Of a stretch of DNA of 57,369 nt, positions 45,110 through 53,943 are shown piece by piece (position 1 is the first letter of the stretch; each line of letters opens with the position of its first letter). Source of the DNA: Thermodesulfobacteriaceae bacterium (lineage in GTDB: Bacteria; Desulfobacterota; Thermodesulfobacteria; Thermodesulfobacteriales; Thermodesulfatatoraceae); NCBI GenBank assembly GCA_015494065.1, contig WGCA01000019.1, forward strand, positions 1 through 57,369. The letters are read 5' to 3'. A program made the translations under genes and the position numbers. Below the pieces are notes generated by a model. It saw only the letters and a list, made by a program, of their open reading frames with translations. It was not told where the DNA came from and ran no database searches.

Positions 45110-46945
45110 ATGTTGGCGCGCTTGGTATTTTGGGCCACGCTGATATGGTTGGGTACGGTGGTCGCACCCTGGGCCAAGACCCTGGAAGACCTCTATCAGG
45201 ATTTTTCACCTCTGCCGGCCCTGGTGATAAGTGTGGAAGGCCAAGAGGTCATCCTGGATAAAGGCCGGGCCGACGGGGTAAACCCCGGAGACCTCTTTAC
45301 TGTTTATAAGCAAGGCAAAAAGATTATTCACCCTACCACCAAAAAGGTCCTGGGTTATCTCAAAATTCCCGTAGGCAAGGTCGAAGTCAGGCGCCTTGAC
45401 CAGAACTTTTGCACCGCCACCATCCTTACGGCCCAAGAGGAGATCAAGGTCGGGTTTCCAGCGGTGAGGTTTGCTGATCAGAAAGTCCTGGTCCTTGAGA
45501 CGGTACCGGGAGCGGCCTTAAAACTTCTTCCCCTCCTGAAGACCAAACTTCCGGATCTTACTTTTGAAGTAGCCAAAGGGATCAGCTGGAACGAGCTTTC
45601 CTCCACCTATCTGGCCCGCGAGGGAGTTGACTTGGTCTTCGTTACCGACGGGCGTGACCTGCGGGTCTATAACGCCCGCCTTGAGATCATCCAGATTTAC
45701 GGCCTTGGGGCCTATGGAGTTGCGGCCCCCCAGACACCCGGGCCGCAGCCAGCCCCCAGGGTTTCACCCCCACCCGCTCCTCAAGAGCCAGCGCTTCAGC
45801 CACCTACTCGCCGGCCACCGGCGCCTCAGAGGGTAGTTCCGCCTCCGCCACCTCCTCCGGCAGCTGGTGTCCCGGCTCCGCAGGCTAAAGGGCCTTATCC
45901 GTATTCCACCCTGCAGTATCGTCAGCCCATCGCGCCCAGTTTTCGCAAAGTGGGGCGTTTGCCTGAGGTAGTGATTGACCTTGAAGTGGGGGACGCCGAC
46001 CGGGACGGGCAGCCTGAAATCGTTTATTTAACTCCCAATAGCCTTCATATCACCAAATACCGAGCCCCTGGTTCCTGGCGTTACGATTACCGGGGCTTTG
46101 GCAAGATCCTTAATTTTTCTTTGGGGCCCAAAGGCTGGATCGCGCTAAACGTTTACGCGGAAAAGGAAGGGATGCGCAGCCTCCTTTTGCGGTTTTACCA
46201 GGGGCGTTTCGAGGAAGTCGTAAAAGACGCTAATTTCATCTTCGGTTTCTTTGATTTTGACGCCGACGGGGTGAGGGAAACCCTCCTGGCCCAGAGTTAT
46301 GACAAAAACAAGTTTTTTGGTCTACCGGTCTATGACGTCCGGCCTGACCGGCAGGGCAAACTGGTTTACCGGCGTAAGCTGGAAGTCCCCTTAAACTTCC
46401 AGATCCTCGGGGCGGCTTTTGCCGACGTGGACGGAGATGGAAGGCGGGAGATAATTTGTGAGAACAAGGCCAGAAAGATCCAGATTTTTAAAGGGCGCCA
46501 GAAGATCTGGCAATCAAACCGGAAAGTAGGGGGGTCCATATACTCGCTGCTGGTTTCTTCAGGGGAGGGGACCTTGAGTTACAAAATGGCCATTAGCGCC
46601 GAAATCGACCCTATCGTCTATGACCTGAACGGGGACGGGGTCCAGGAAGTGATACTGGTGGCCAACAAGAGCGCCCACCGGGACCTCATCCCGGGGATCC
46701 CCGCTTACGAGGCCGGGGAGGTGCTGGTGCTTACCCGGACGGCCATGGGTTATTCCCTCCTTCCCCTTACCGGGAGTTTTGAAGGGCCTCTTCAGGGCCT
46801 GGCGGTGGTGGGCCGGGAACTCTTTGTAGTTTACGTAAACGGCAACCCCTTCACCCAGAAAGGGGAATCCTATTTGCTGGCCTTTCCCCTGCGGATGCCG
46901 CGCCTTTCCGGGGCCCCTGAAATTCCTTACCGGCCTACTCCTTGA
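45110..46945 (+). CDS. secreted FlgT-like/FG-GAP repeat protein with proline-rich linker
   Basis: 611 aa. Signal peptide: MLARLVFWATLIWLGTVVAPWAK. Residues 35-110 resemble the FlgT C-terminal type beta domain (VILDKGRADGVNPGDLFTVY). Residues about 205-265 are a Pro/Ala-rich linker with a run of seven prolines. The C-terminal half has four FG-GAP/VCBS-like calcium-binding loops: GDADRDGQPE near 289, FDFDADGVRE near 382, ADVDGDGRRE near 442 and YDLNGDGVQE near 503, suggesting a beta-propeller. An envelope or surface role is likely. The function is unknown. It starts after the birA stop and converges on the ATP-grasp gene with an 11-base overlap. Confidence 0.75.
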   Translation: MLARLVFWATLIWLGTVVAPWAKTLEDLYQDFSPLPALVISVEGQEVILDKGRADGVNPGDLFTVYKQGKKIIHPTTKKVLGYLKIPVGKVEVRRLDQNFCTATILTAQEEIKVGFPAVRFADQKVLVLETVPGAALKLLPLLKTKLPDLTFEVAKGISWNELSSTYLAREGVDLVFVTDGRDLRVYNARLEIIQIYGLGAYGVAAPQTPGPQPAPRVSPPPAPQEPALQPPTRRPPAPQRVVPPPPPPPAAGVPAPQAKGPYPYSTLQYRQPIAPSFRKVGRLPEVVIDLEVGDADRDGQPEIVYLTPNSLHITKYRAPGSWRYDYRGFGKILNFSLGPKGWIALNVYAEKEGMRSLLLRFYQGRFEEVVKDANFIFGFFDFDADGVRETLLAQSYDKNKFFGLPVYDVRPDRQGKLVYRRKLEVPLNFQILGAAFADVDGDGRREIICENKARKIQIFKGRQKIWQSNRKVGGSIYSLLVSSGEGTLSYKMAISAEIDPIVYDLNGDGVQEVILVANKSAHRDLIPGIPAYEAGEVLVLTRTAMGYSLLPLTGSFEGPLQGLAVVGRELFVVYVNGNPFTQKGESYLLAFPLRMPRLSGAPEIPYRPTP

Positions 46946-47726
46946 CCACGGCCTCGGGGTGTTCTTTCAGGAATTTTTCGAGAAAGGCCCGGTGTAACAC
47001 GTCAATTTTGGCCTGGTATTTTTCCTGGTCTAACCGCGCCCCTTTGAGCCCACCGCGGAGGTTTATCTCGGAGAGGAAAAAACGGCCGTCTTCTGTCACC
47101 AGGAGGTCCAGGTGGGCATAAGGGAATTGGCCGCGTGCCATCACCCGGTGGCAAAAAGAAAGTTCTTCATCGTTTAAGGGGTAGGCCTCAGCCTTGGCCC
47201 CGAAAAAGAGGTTGTTGCGGAAATTGTGGGGGTTTTTGCGGGTATAAGCCTCTACGTAATCCCCCAAAATGACCACCCTTACGTCGAAGGCCCCGGGCAA
47301 AAAGGGCTGCACCACAAAGGGATAGCTTAAATTACCAAAACAGGCCACGTTGTAGAGGGTTTCAAGGTTGTCCCAGCGATGGATACCCAGCCCACAGTTA
47401 AACCTGTTCTGCTTGGTGACCACTTCCTTGATACCTTTGGCCTGGAAGTGGTTTAACAGGCGGATGAGGTCGTGGCGGTCCCGGACCACGGTGGTCTCCG
47501 GGATCATAAACTCCTTGAAGATTTCAGCCTGAAAACACTTGGCCCGGGAAAGATACTGGGCCAACAAAGAAGGATAGGCCCTAACCCCCCGGGCGTAAAG
47601 GTCAGTATAAAGATATTCTTCCCCCTGTTTAAGGGCCAGTATGCCAATAATGAGATCTTTCGGGCCTAATTGCGGAAAATATCTTCTGAAGGCCCGGTTC
47701 GTAACGATGATCCACGGGGGCCGCAT
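46935..47726 (-). CDS. RimK-like ATP-grasp ligase of unknown substrate
   Basis: 263 aa. ATP-grasp features: KQNRFNCGLGIHRW as the flexible loop near 108, VVQPFLPGAFDVRVVILGDYVEAY near 137 (RimK-like, with FRNNLFFGAK following), and HLDLLVTEDGRFFLSEINLRGG near 207 giving metal-binding Asp, Glu and Asn. The family joins an amino group to a carboxylate (peptide-like bond) using ATP. It starts immediately after the stop of a small zinc-ribbon gene, with no gap, so the pair may work together. The acceptor and donor cannot be deduced. The 3' end overlaps the secreted FG-GAP gene. Confidence 0.75.
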   Translation of the reverse strand: MRPPWIIVTNRAFRRYFPQLGPKDLIIGILALKQGEEYLYTDLYARGVRAYPSLLAQYLSRAKCFQAEIFKEFMIPETTVVRDRHDLIRLLNHFQAKGIKEVVTKQNRFNCGLGIHRWDNLETLYNVACFGNLSYPFVVQPFLPGAFDVRVVILGDYVEAYTRKNPHNFRNNLFFGAKAEAYPLNDEELSFCHRVMARGQFPYAHLDLLVTEDGRFFLSEINLRGGLKGARLDQEKYQAKIDVLHRAFLEKFLKEHPEAVVKE

Positions 47727-48020
47727 TTAAAAAAGCATCTCGAGGAAGTGTTTGTGGTATTTGGTAAGGTCAGCCCCGCATTTGCCGCAGCTGAAACGTA
47801 TCTCCCCGAAGACCTGGGTGTCGTCCGCGACCGGGGTAAAACTGCCATCTTCGTTTTGGACGTAGCGGGTAGTGATGGTTACGTTTTCGGCAAGTTCGAG
47901 GAAGTCTTCGTCATTGCCACAGTAAGGGCACATAATGCGGGTGGTTCCAGGATAGGCCAGCGGTTTTTTGCTTACCACGAAACGCCTCAGGTTGTTTTTG
48001 GTAATTTTTCCTTTTCTCAT
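47727..48020 (-). CDS. small zinc-ribbon protein
   Basis: 97 aa from ATG 48020; a TTG at 48032 would add four residues. Cysteines pair as Cys31/Cys34 (CPYC) and Cys78/Cys81 (CGKCGADL), separated by an acidic, beta-rich 43-residue insert. The pattern CPxC...GEIxxxCxxCGAxL recalls the amino-carrier protein LysW, but the C-terminus here is KHFLEMLF, not EDWGE, and the insert is larger. It sits between the PEBP gene (one base) and the ATP-grasp gene (adjacent). The function is unknown. Confidence 0.7.
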   Translation of the reverse strand: MRKGKITKNNLRRFVVSKKPLAYPGTTRIMCPYCGNDEDFLELAENVTITTRYVQNEDGSFTPVADDTQVFGEIRFSCGKCGADLTKYHKHFLEMLF

Positions 48021-48021
48021 A

Positions 48022-48570
48022 TTAGCGCCCAAAATACCCCGTTATTTGTCCTTTGGCCAAGACGTAAGGTTCAATGGCCTTCTTAAAAGTGGCCAGGTCA
48101 GTGTCTTCCGGCAGATCGAGCTTTTCCACGCTTAGGGCGTAAATGGTAAAAACGTAAGGGTGTTTGCCAGTACCTGGTGGAGGTTGAGGCCCCCCGTAAC
48201 CCACGAAACCAAAGGAATTTTTGAGTTCTTTGGCCCCCTTGGGCATCGCCCTTGGTGAGGCCCCCTCTTCTAACTGGTGGACGTCTTTAGGGATATTTAT
48301 CACCATCCAGTGGACCCAATTGCGGGCAATGGGGTGGGGGTCAACGCAGAGCAGGGCAAAAGATCTGGTCCCCTCCGGTTCTCCTGACCATTTGAGGGGA
48401 GGGGAGATATTTTGTCCTCCGGCACCAGGCATGACGTATTTTAAGGGGATCTCTCCCCCGTCTTCAAAAGCTGGGGATAGGAGCTTCATACGGGCCTCCT
48501 TTGCCACGATGGCCATGGCTCCTAGCAGAATAAAAAATACCGGGACAAGGAATATGTGAATCTTTTTCAT
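48022..48570 (-). CDS. YbhB/YbcL-family PEBP (Raf kinase inhibitor-like) protein, exported
   Basis: 182 aa. N-terminal signal (MKKIHIFLVPVFFILLGAM, cleavage after about 23) and a full PEBP fold: GGEIPLKYVMPGAGGQNISPPLKW, then CVDPHPIARNWVHWMVINIP near 76 carrying the DP and HW ligand-site residues, and GYGGPQPPPGTGKHPYVFTIYAL near 122. Bacterial members bind small anions or phospholipid head groups; the role is not settled. It is the first gene of the zinc-ribbon/ATP-grasp unit and has its own TTGAAT-16-TATACT promoter. Confidence 0.88.
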   Translation of the reverse strand: MKKIHIFLVPVFFILLGAMAIVAKEARMKLLSPAFEDGGEIPLKYVMPGAGGQNISPPLKWSGEPEGTRSFALLCVDPHPIARNWVHWMVINIPKDVHQLEEGASPRAMPKGAKELKNSFGFVGYGGPQPPPGTGKHPYVFTIYALSVEKLDLPEDTDLATFKKAIEPYVLAKGQITGYFGR

Positions 48571-48583
48571 AGGGTTCTACTCC

Positions 48584-48611
48584 AGTATAAGCTTTTTGGA
48601 CGATGATTCAA
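48584..48611 (-). promoter_or_regulatory. promoter of the PEBP-zinc ribbon-ATP-grasp operon
   Basis: Minus-strand TTGAAT (48611-48606), 16-base spacer, TATACT (48589-48584), 14 bases before the ATG. Confidence 0.5.
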
Positions 48612-48720
48612 GTTTAAATATATTTTAGAAATTTTTGATATTTAAAATAAACACCCTGAAGATAAAATTTGCTGGGAAAATTTTGCTAACATGCCAGAAA
48701 TGGTGCCGGCGAAATTTGTT

Positions 48721-48748
48721 TTGCAAGAGGTAATTAATTTGCTTTAAT
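48721..48748 (+). promoter_or_regulatory. candidate pgi promoter
   Basis: TTGCAA (48721-48726), 16-base spacer, TTTAAT (48743-48748), 27 bases before the pgi ATG, which has AAAGGAGG as ribosome binding site. The remaining 48.57-48.72 kb gap is A+T rich and shows nothing further. Confidence 0.4.
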
Positions 48749-48775
48749 AGCCACATTCCCTCAAAGGAGGCAGAG

Positions 48776-50494
48776 ATGAAGTCTACCGATACCAAGCCGG
48801 AAAAGTTCAAGCGTCCTTCTAACCTTAGCGAAGAACAGAAGAGGGAGATCTTGGCCAAAATCTGGGCCAAGGACCCTTCCGCTTTTACCGATGATCCCAC
48901 GCTGCAGGAAAAGATTGGCGCCAGATTAGGATGGGTGGACGCTCCGGAACGGATGCGTCCTTATATTCCGGAATTAAAGAGTTTTGCCCAGGAAATAAAA
49001 GAAAATTTCGTCCACATCGTCCACTGCGGTATGGGCGGTTCAAGCCTCTTCCCCCTGGCTCTGGCCAAAATCTTTGGCCCTGAACCAGGTTGGCCCGAAT
49101 ACATCGTACTTGACACCACGGATCCCGAAGAGATCGCCAGGGTGGAAGAGGAATGTGACCTCAAAAAGACCCTTTTTATCATCGCCAGCAAGTCTGGCAC
49201 CACCGTGGAGACCGTCTCTCAGTTCCGTTATTTTTGGGCCAAACTGGAAGGGCTCTCACAAAGTCCAGGCGCACATTTTGTGGCCTTAACGGATGAAGGT
49301 TCCCCGCTGCACCGGGAGGCGGAAGAAAAGGGCTTTCGCAAAGTATTTCTCAATCCCGCCGACGTGGGAGGTCGATACGCGGCCCTTACCTTCGTGGGGC
49401 TTTTGCCAGCCGCTTTGATGGGGCTTGAGGTTGAAAAACTTTTGACCACCGCCGAAGAAATGAAGGCCGCCTGTGCCCCGGATATTCCCTGGGAACTGAA
49501 CCCGGCGGCCTGGTTGTCAGAATATATCGCCGAACGCTTTTTCCTTGGACAGGACAAGCTCACCCTCCTGACGGATCCCCTTTTGCGCCCCTTTGCCCTC
49601 TGGGTAGAACAACTGGTGGCGGAAAGTCTGGGTAAGGAATACACCGGTGTTATCCCTATCGTGGGGGAAAGTCCTGGTTCACCCACGGTCTATGGTCCGG
49701 ACCGCATCTTTGTTTATCTGGGGCTCCGCGGCCGGCAGAATTTATATCAGCGCCTCTTTTCCGATTTGAAAGAGGCGGGTTTTCCCCTAAAGGCCTATTG
49801 GCTGGAAGACCGCTACGAGCTTGGGGCGGAATGCTTCCGTTGGGCCCTGGCGGTGGCCCTTTGTGGCGTCTGGCTAGGGCTTAACCCCTTTGATGAGCCT
49901 GACGTGATCAGGGCCAAAAAGAAGACCAAAGAAGTGCTTGAAAGCTTTCGCAAAACCGGGGAATTTCCGGTGGAGTTCTATCTGGATGATGATCTTGAGG
50001 TGGGTTTTCTTTACGCAGGGGGACTTAAAGTCCAATACCCCCGCCTGCGGGCATCGTTTAAGAAATTTATGTATGATACCCCTCCATGGGGTTACTTTGC
50101 CTTTTTGCCTTACCTGCCCTATGATCCCGAAATAGAAGAACTCTTTAACGACTTGAGGACCCTCTTCCGTGGCCGGCGTCAGTGTTCCACTATCCTTGGT
50201 TTTGGTCCCCGGTACCTCCACTCCACCGGCCAGCTCTTTAAAGGTGGGCCCCGTTCCGGGCGCTTCATCATCTTTACCCGCAAGGGACGGAGGCCGGAAC
50301 AAGAAATCCCTGGGGAAGGCTATACCTTCTGGGACCTCCAATTTGCCCAGGCCTTTGGGGACTTTCAGGCCCTTTCTGAAGATGAAAGGCCGGTGATCCA
50401 CATCCACCTTAGCGAAAACTATAAAGAGGACCTCAAAAAGTTTTATAATTTTATGGAAGTGATCACGCGTCTTACGGATACCGAAGAAGAATGA
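48776..50494 (+). CDS. pgi: glucose-6-phosphate isomerase
   Basis: 572 aa. Interconverts glucose-6-P and fructose-6-P. SIS-domain features: HCGMGGSSLFPLAL near 84, IASKSGTTVETVSQF near 142 (phosphate-binding SKSGTT), and a glutamate/lysine active-site C-terminal half. The sequence resembles the PGI part of bifunctional transaldolase/PGI proteins more than the short Bacillus type, but there is no transaldolase domain. Together with the GH57 and galT genes it supports sugar-phosphate and glycogen cycling. The stop overlaps the channel gene by four bases (ATGA). Confidence 0.87.
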   Translation: MKSTDTKPEKFKRPSNLSEEQKREILAKIWAKDPSAFTDDPTLQEKIGARLGWVDAPERMRPYIPELKSFAQEIKENFVHIVHCGMGGSSLFPLALAKIFGPEPGWPEYIVLDTTDPEEIARVEEECDLKKTLFIIASKSGTTVETVSQFRYFWAKLEGLSQSPGAHFVALTDEGSPLHREAEEKGFRKVFLNPADVGGRYAALTFVGLLPAALMGLEVEKLLTTAEEMKAACAPDIPWELNPAAWLSEYIAERFFLGQDKLTLLTDPLLRPFALWVEQLVAESLGKEYTGVIPIVGESPGSPTVYGPDRIFVYLGLRGRQNLYQRLFSDLKEAGFPLKAYWLEDRYELGAECFRWALAVALCGVWLGLNPFDEPDVIRAKKKTKEVLESFRKTGEFPVEFYLDDDLEVGFLYAGGLKVQYPRLRASFKKFMYDTPPWGYFAFLPYLPYDPEIEELFNDLRTLFRGRRQCSTILGFGPRYLHSTGQLFKGGPRSGRFIIFTRKGRRPEQEIPGEGYTFWDLQFAQAFGDFQALSEDERPVIHIHLSENYKEDLKKFYNFMEVITRLTDTEEE

Positions 50495-51510
50495 ACCTGG
50501 TAGAACGTCTCTTTCTGGCCTTCGCCCTATTGGTTTTCGTCCTGTTGGTAGGTACCCTGGGTTATTTTTTGATTGAGGGTTGGGATCTATTTGACGCCTT
50601 CTACATGACCATTATTACCCTGTCCACGGTGGGCTTCGGGGAGGTGCACCCTCTTTCGGAAGCCGGCCGGTTATTTACCATTTTTCTCATTTTTGCCGGG
50701 GTTGGTATCGCCTTTTACGTCTTTACCATGGTGACGGAAACCATCATCTCCGGCCAGCTTCAGGACTTTTTGGGCCGGCGGCGCTTAGAGGCCAAACTGG
50801 AGGCCTTACACGAACATTATATCATTTGCGGCTACGGCCGTATCGGCCGCCATATCTGTCATATCATCGCCAAGGAGGTACCCTTCGTCATCGTGGAAAA
50901 GGATCCGGAAGTCATTAAAGAGATAGAAAAAGAGGGTTTTCTTTACCTTGAGGGAGACGCCACCCAAGAAGAAGTCCTAAAAAGGGTGGGGATTGACCGG
51001 GCCAAAGGGCTGGTCTCGGTGCTGCGTTCCGACGCCGACAACGTTTACATCACCCTTACCGCCCGCAGCCTAAACCCAAAGCTTTTTATTCTGGCCCGGG
51101 CCGATGAGGAACACGTGGAGAAGAAGTTAAAACGGGCCGGAGCTGATAAAGTGGTTTCCCCCTACCTCATCGGGGCCCGCCGGATGGCGCTCATCATCCT
51201 CCGTCCGGCGGTGACAGATTTTTTGGAACTGGTTACCCCGGAACAGAACCTTGAGCTTCAGCTGGAGGAAATCCGTATCTCTGATCGTTCTGATCTGGTG
51301 GGAAAGACCCTGCTTGAAAGCGGGATCAGGAAGTTTTCTGGCGTCATTATTTTGGCGGTCAAGAAGGTGACCGGAGAGATGGTCTTTAACCCCCCGCCTA
51401 ACTACTTGTTTGAGGCCGGAGACGTTCTGGTGGCCCTGGGGGACCGGAAGGGCCTTTCGCTTCTTGAAGAAGTGGCCTCAGGGGACAGAAAATTAACGGA
51501 ATTCTATTAG
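50491..51510 (+). CDS. two-TM potassium channel with RCK (TrkA-N/TrkA-C) domains
   Basis: 339 aa, MthK-like architecture. Two transmembrane helices (about 8-28 and 66-88) surround a pore helix and the filter STVGFG near 43-48 (TVGFG rather than TVGYG). RCK N-domain from about 108 with the Rossmann motif ICGYGRIGRHICHII and acidic EKDPE near 143. TrkA-C domain from about 255 (LVGKTLLESGIRKF). An internal alternative start giving free RCK subunits is usual for MthK but was not tested here. The gene overlaps pgi by four bases and overlaps the opposite-strand fau gene by 18. Confidence 0.9.
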   Translation: MNLVERLFLAFALLVFVLLVGTLGYFLIEGWDLFDAFYMTIITLSTVGFGEVHPLSEAGRLFTIFLIFAGVGIAFYVFTMVTETIISGQLQDFLGRRRLEAKLEALHEHYIICGYGRIGRHICHIIAKEVPFVIVEKDPEVIKEIEKEGFLYLEGDATQEEVLKRVGIDRAKGLVSVLRSDADNVYITLTARSLNPKLFILARADEEHVEKKLKRAGADKVVSPYLIGARRMALIILRPAVTDFLELVTPEQNLELQLEEIRISDRSDLVGKTLLESGIRKFSGVIILAVKKVTGEMVFNPPPNYLFEAGDVLVALGDRKGLSLLEEVASGDRKLTEFY

Positions 51511-52086
51511 TTCTTTTTCCGTTACCAGGGCGTGCATCAGGACGTCGTGGGGCTCAAGGGGGAGCGTTTCGGTTAACTGGCAGGAGAAGGCAAGCGCCAC
51601 CCTTCTGGCCCCTTTGGCCTTGACGAAAAGACGGTCGTAAAAACCCCCGCCGTAACCCAGCCGCCCACCTCGTTTATCAAAGGCCACTCCGGGAACAACA
51701 ATAAGTTCGAGCTCTTCGGGGCTCAGCTCCGGATTGGTCTCAGGTGGTTCAGGGATGCCGAAAGCCCCGGGACGTAGTTCTTTAAGGGAATAAAGCCGGA
51801 AGAGACCAAGCCTTTTAGGCCTAAAATAGGTCTTGGGAAGATATACCTCTTTTTTGAGGGCCAAGGCCTTTTTAATGAGGGGGTGGGTGTCCACTTCGCT
51901 TTTAAAAGAGGCGTAAAGGAGTAGGCGTTTAGCCTCCTTAAAAGGGGGCCAGTTAAGGAGCCTTTCCGTGATCCGGGCCGATAATTTTTCCCTGGTGGAA
52001 GCAGGAAGGGCGTCCCGGCGGGCCAGGAAAATTTTTCTTAACTCGTTTTTGGAAGGTGAAATTTTTTCCACGTTTGCTATTTCCAA
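51493..52086 (-). CDS. fau: 5-formyltetrahydrofolate cyclo-ligase
   Basis: 197 aa. ATP-dependent conversion of 5-formyl-THF to 5,10-methenyl-THF. The N-terminal KNELRKIFLARRDAL, mid YLPKTYF and the C-terminal signature VPGVAFDKRGGRLGYGGGFYDR (near 133-154, including the metal and ATP loop GYGGGFYD) are complete. A folate one-carbon scavenging role is expected in an acetyl-CoA-pathway anaerobe, but no other folate genes are adjacent. Confidence 0.93.
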   Translation of the reverse strand: MEIANVEKISPSKNELRKIFLARRDALPASTREKLSARITERLLNWPPFKEAKRLLLYASFKSEVDTHPLIKKALALKKEVYLPKTYFRPKRLGLFRLYSLKELRPGAFGIPEPPETNPELSPEELELIVVPGVAFDKRGGRLGYGGGFYDRLFVKAKGARRVALAFSCQLTETLPLEPHDVLMHALVTEKELIEFR

Positions 52087-52135
52087 GGGGATTTGTTAAA
52101 CCAAAATAAAAATGCCACCAAACTAAGGACTTGTC

Positions 52136-52516
52136 ATGGGAAAGAGGATTTTGATAATCGAAGACGACCAGAAGCTGCGGGATGTTTTGGCCGATTACCT
52201 GAAACTTAAGGGACAATACGAAGTGGAGACCGCAGAAGACGGGCTCAAAGGGCTTAAACTCTTGAAAGCTTCCCATTTTGACCTGGTAATCACGGACATC
52301 ACCATGCCATACGTGAGCGGGATCGGGATCCTTACTATCATCAAAAGGGATTATCCCGAAATTCCTGTGATCGCCATTACGGGCTACGGAGAGGAAGTCA
52401 AATCCCTGGCCCAGGAAAAAGAAGCCGACGCGGTGCTAGCCAAACCGATCAACACCGAAGAGTTACTCCAACTTTTACACAAAATGTTAACCAAGGGAGG
52501 TTCTCATGCCGCTTAA
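52136..52516 (+). CDS. single-domain response regulator
   Basis: 126-aa receiver. Acidic pair EDD (9-11), phosphoacceptor Asp54 in LVITDITMPYVSG, switch Thr in IAITGYG and Lys in VLAKPIN are present. It has no output domain. The start is ATG 52136 with AAGGACTT upstream, a weak site. It overlaps the following RAM-domain gene by 11 bases, so both are made together, suggesting a functional pair. Confidence 0.88.
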   Translation: MGKRILIIEDDQKLRDVLADYLKLKGQYEVETAEDGLKGLKLLKASHFDLVITDITMPYVSGIGILTIIKRDYPEIPVIAITGYGEEVKSLAQEKEADAVLAKPINTEELLQLLHKMLTKGGSHAA

Positions 52517-52748
52517 GGCCTACGTTCTTATCAATACTCAGATTGGAAAAACTTCAGAGGTAGCCGAAACCCTTAAGAAAATGCCAGAAGTAAAGAGGCT
52601 TGATATTATCATGGGACCTTACGACATTATCGCTGAAGTAGAGACCAGAGACCACGATGAACTTTCGGAGATGGTTTTAAAAAAGCTGCAAACCATAGAT
52701 TATATCCAGCACACCATGACCTGTCCGGTGATCAAGGTGGAGGAATAA
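52506..52748 (+). CDS. stand-alone Lrp/AsnC ligand-binding (RAM) domain protein
   Basis: 80 aa. It matches the C-terminal effector domain of Lrp/AsnC regulators without the DNA-binding half: AYVLINTQIGKTSEVAETLKK then GPYDIIAEVETRD, and the final HTMTCPVIKVEE. Such small SMBP/RAM proteins bind amino acids or similar ligands and form rings. The start follows AGGGAGG (52494-52500), perfectly spaced. Its end overlaps waaA on the other strand by 17 bases. Confidence 0.86.
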   Translation: MPLKAYVLINTQIGKTSEVAETLKKMPEVKRLDIIMGPYDIIAEVETRDHDELSEMVLKKLQTIDYIQHTMTCPVIKVEE

Positions 52749-53943
52749 GGACTTCGTTGAGCAAAGAAGCATAGCGTTTACTTGCGCCGACAAAGCTTTC
52801 AAACACCGTGTAGGCCCTCTCTCCCAAAGTTTGGGTTTTTTCCCCATCCCTTAAGAAGGAAGAAAATTGCGCAAAGATTTCTTGGGCGTTTCTAACTACT
52901 ATTTCTTCCCCCAGTTTCTCTTTTAAGGCCTTGGCCTCATACGGAAAATTGGTCAGGTAGGGGCCGAAGATGACCGGCCTTTTAAAGGCCGCCGGCTCAA
53001 GGGGATTTTGTCCGCCCTTGGGGATGAGGCTTCCCCCCACAAAGGCGGCGTAAGAGGCGGCGTAAAAGGAAAGCAGGGGCCCAATCTCGTCTACTATAAT
53101 GACCCGGGCCCTCTTTTTTTGGCTCCAGAGGGCGTAGGGCAGGCCGTATGAGGCAAGCCATTTTTTCAGCCTTTTTACCAGACTTAGATGTCGGGGCACC
53201 AGGGCCACCGTTAAGGTCGGAAAAGTTTTGAGGAGCAGCCTGGTGGCCTCCACCACCTGTTTTTCTTCCCCGCTTCTCACGCTCCCAAAGGTGATAAGGC
53301 GGCCGGTGTCTAACAGGGCCTTTATTTCTCTAGGCTTTATTTTTTGGCACCTTTCCCGTAAGAGGTCGTATTTGGCGTTCCCCAGGATGCGGATCTTTTC
53401 TTGGGGGGCTCCGAGTTTGAGGAATCGTTCGGCCTCCTTCGGGCCGATGACCCCAACGGCCTCAAAATGATTTAACAACCCGGCCCAGAAATTTTTCAAG
53501 AGCAGGTAACGTTTAAGCGATTTTTGTGAGAGTCTACCGTTTAAAAGCAGAATTTTTACCCCGTACTTTCGGGCTGAGGAGATGAGGTTGGGCCAGAGTT
53601 CCGTTTCGATGAGGGCGAGGACCTGGGGGCGCACGTTTTCAAAGGCCCGGGCTACAAAGCCTGGGCAATCAAGGGGGGCCAGGGCGATATTTTCTCCTCC
53701 CAGGAGTTCCCGCGCTTTCTTAAGGCCGGTTTCGGTCTGGAGGGTTAAAAGAATAGTCAAAGAGGGGTTCTTCTCCCGCAGGGCCTTGATAATGGCGGCG
53801 GCCACCCCCGCTTCTCCGACTGAGGCCGCGTGTAACCAGAGCTTGGCGCGGGGCAATTCCCCCCGCCGGGAAGGGCAGAGTTTGCTGGCTATGAAGGGTT
53901 CAAGGCCTTGACCTAGTAAACGGTAAAGGCGTAAGGCTAACAT
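52732..53943 (-). CDS. waaA: 3-deoxy-D-manno-octulosonic acid transferase
   Basis: 403-aa GT-B (GT30) glycosyltransferase that adds Kdo to lipid A precursor, proof of an LPS-type outer membrane. SVGEAGVAAAI near 42, ALIETELWPNL near 110, and the nucleotide-sugar half with GSVRSGEE near 222 and GGQNPLEPAAF near 323 are present. The usual N-terminal membrane anchor (about 25 residues) is short or missing: only MLALRLYRLLGQGLEP precedes the catalytic part. The start overlaps the rlmB stop by one base (TGATG). Confidence 0.9.
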   Translation of the reverse strand: MLALRLYRLLGQGLEPFIASKLCPSRRGELPRAKLWLHAASVGEAGVAAAIIKALREKNPSLTILLTLQTETGLKKARELLGGENIALAPLDCPGFVARAFENVRPQVLALIETELWPNLISSARKYGVKILLLNGRLSQKSLKRYLLLKNFWAGLLNHFEAVGVIGPKEAERFLKLGAPQEKIRILGNAKYDLLRERCQKIKPREIKALLDTGRLITFGSVRSGEEKQVVEATRLLLKTFPTLTVALVPRHLSLVKRLKKWLASYGLPYALWSQKKRARVIIVDEIGPLLSFYAASYAAFVGGSLIPKGGQNPLEPAAFKRPVIFGPYLTNFPYEAKALKEKLGEEIVVRNAQEIFAQFSSFLRDGEKTQTLGERAYTVFESFVGASKRYASLLNEVLIPPP

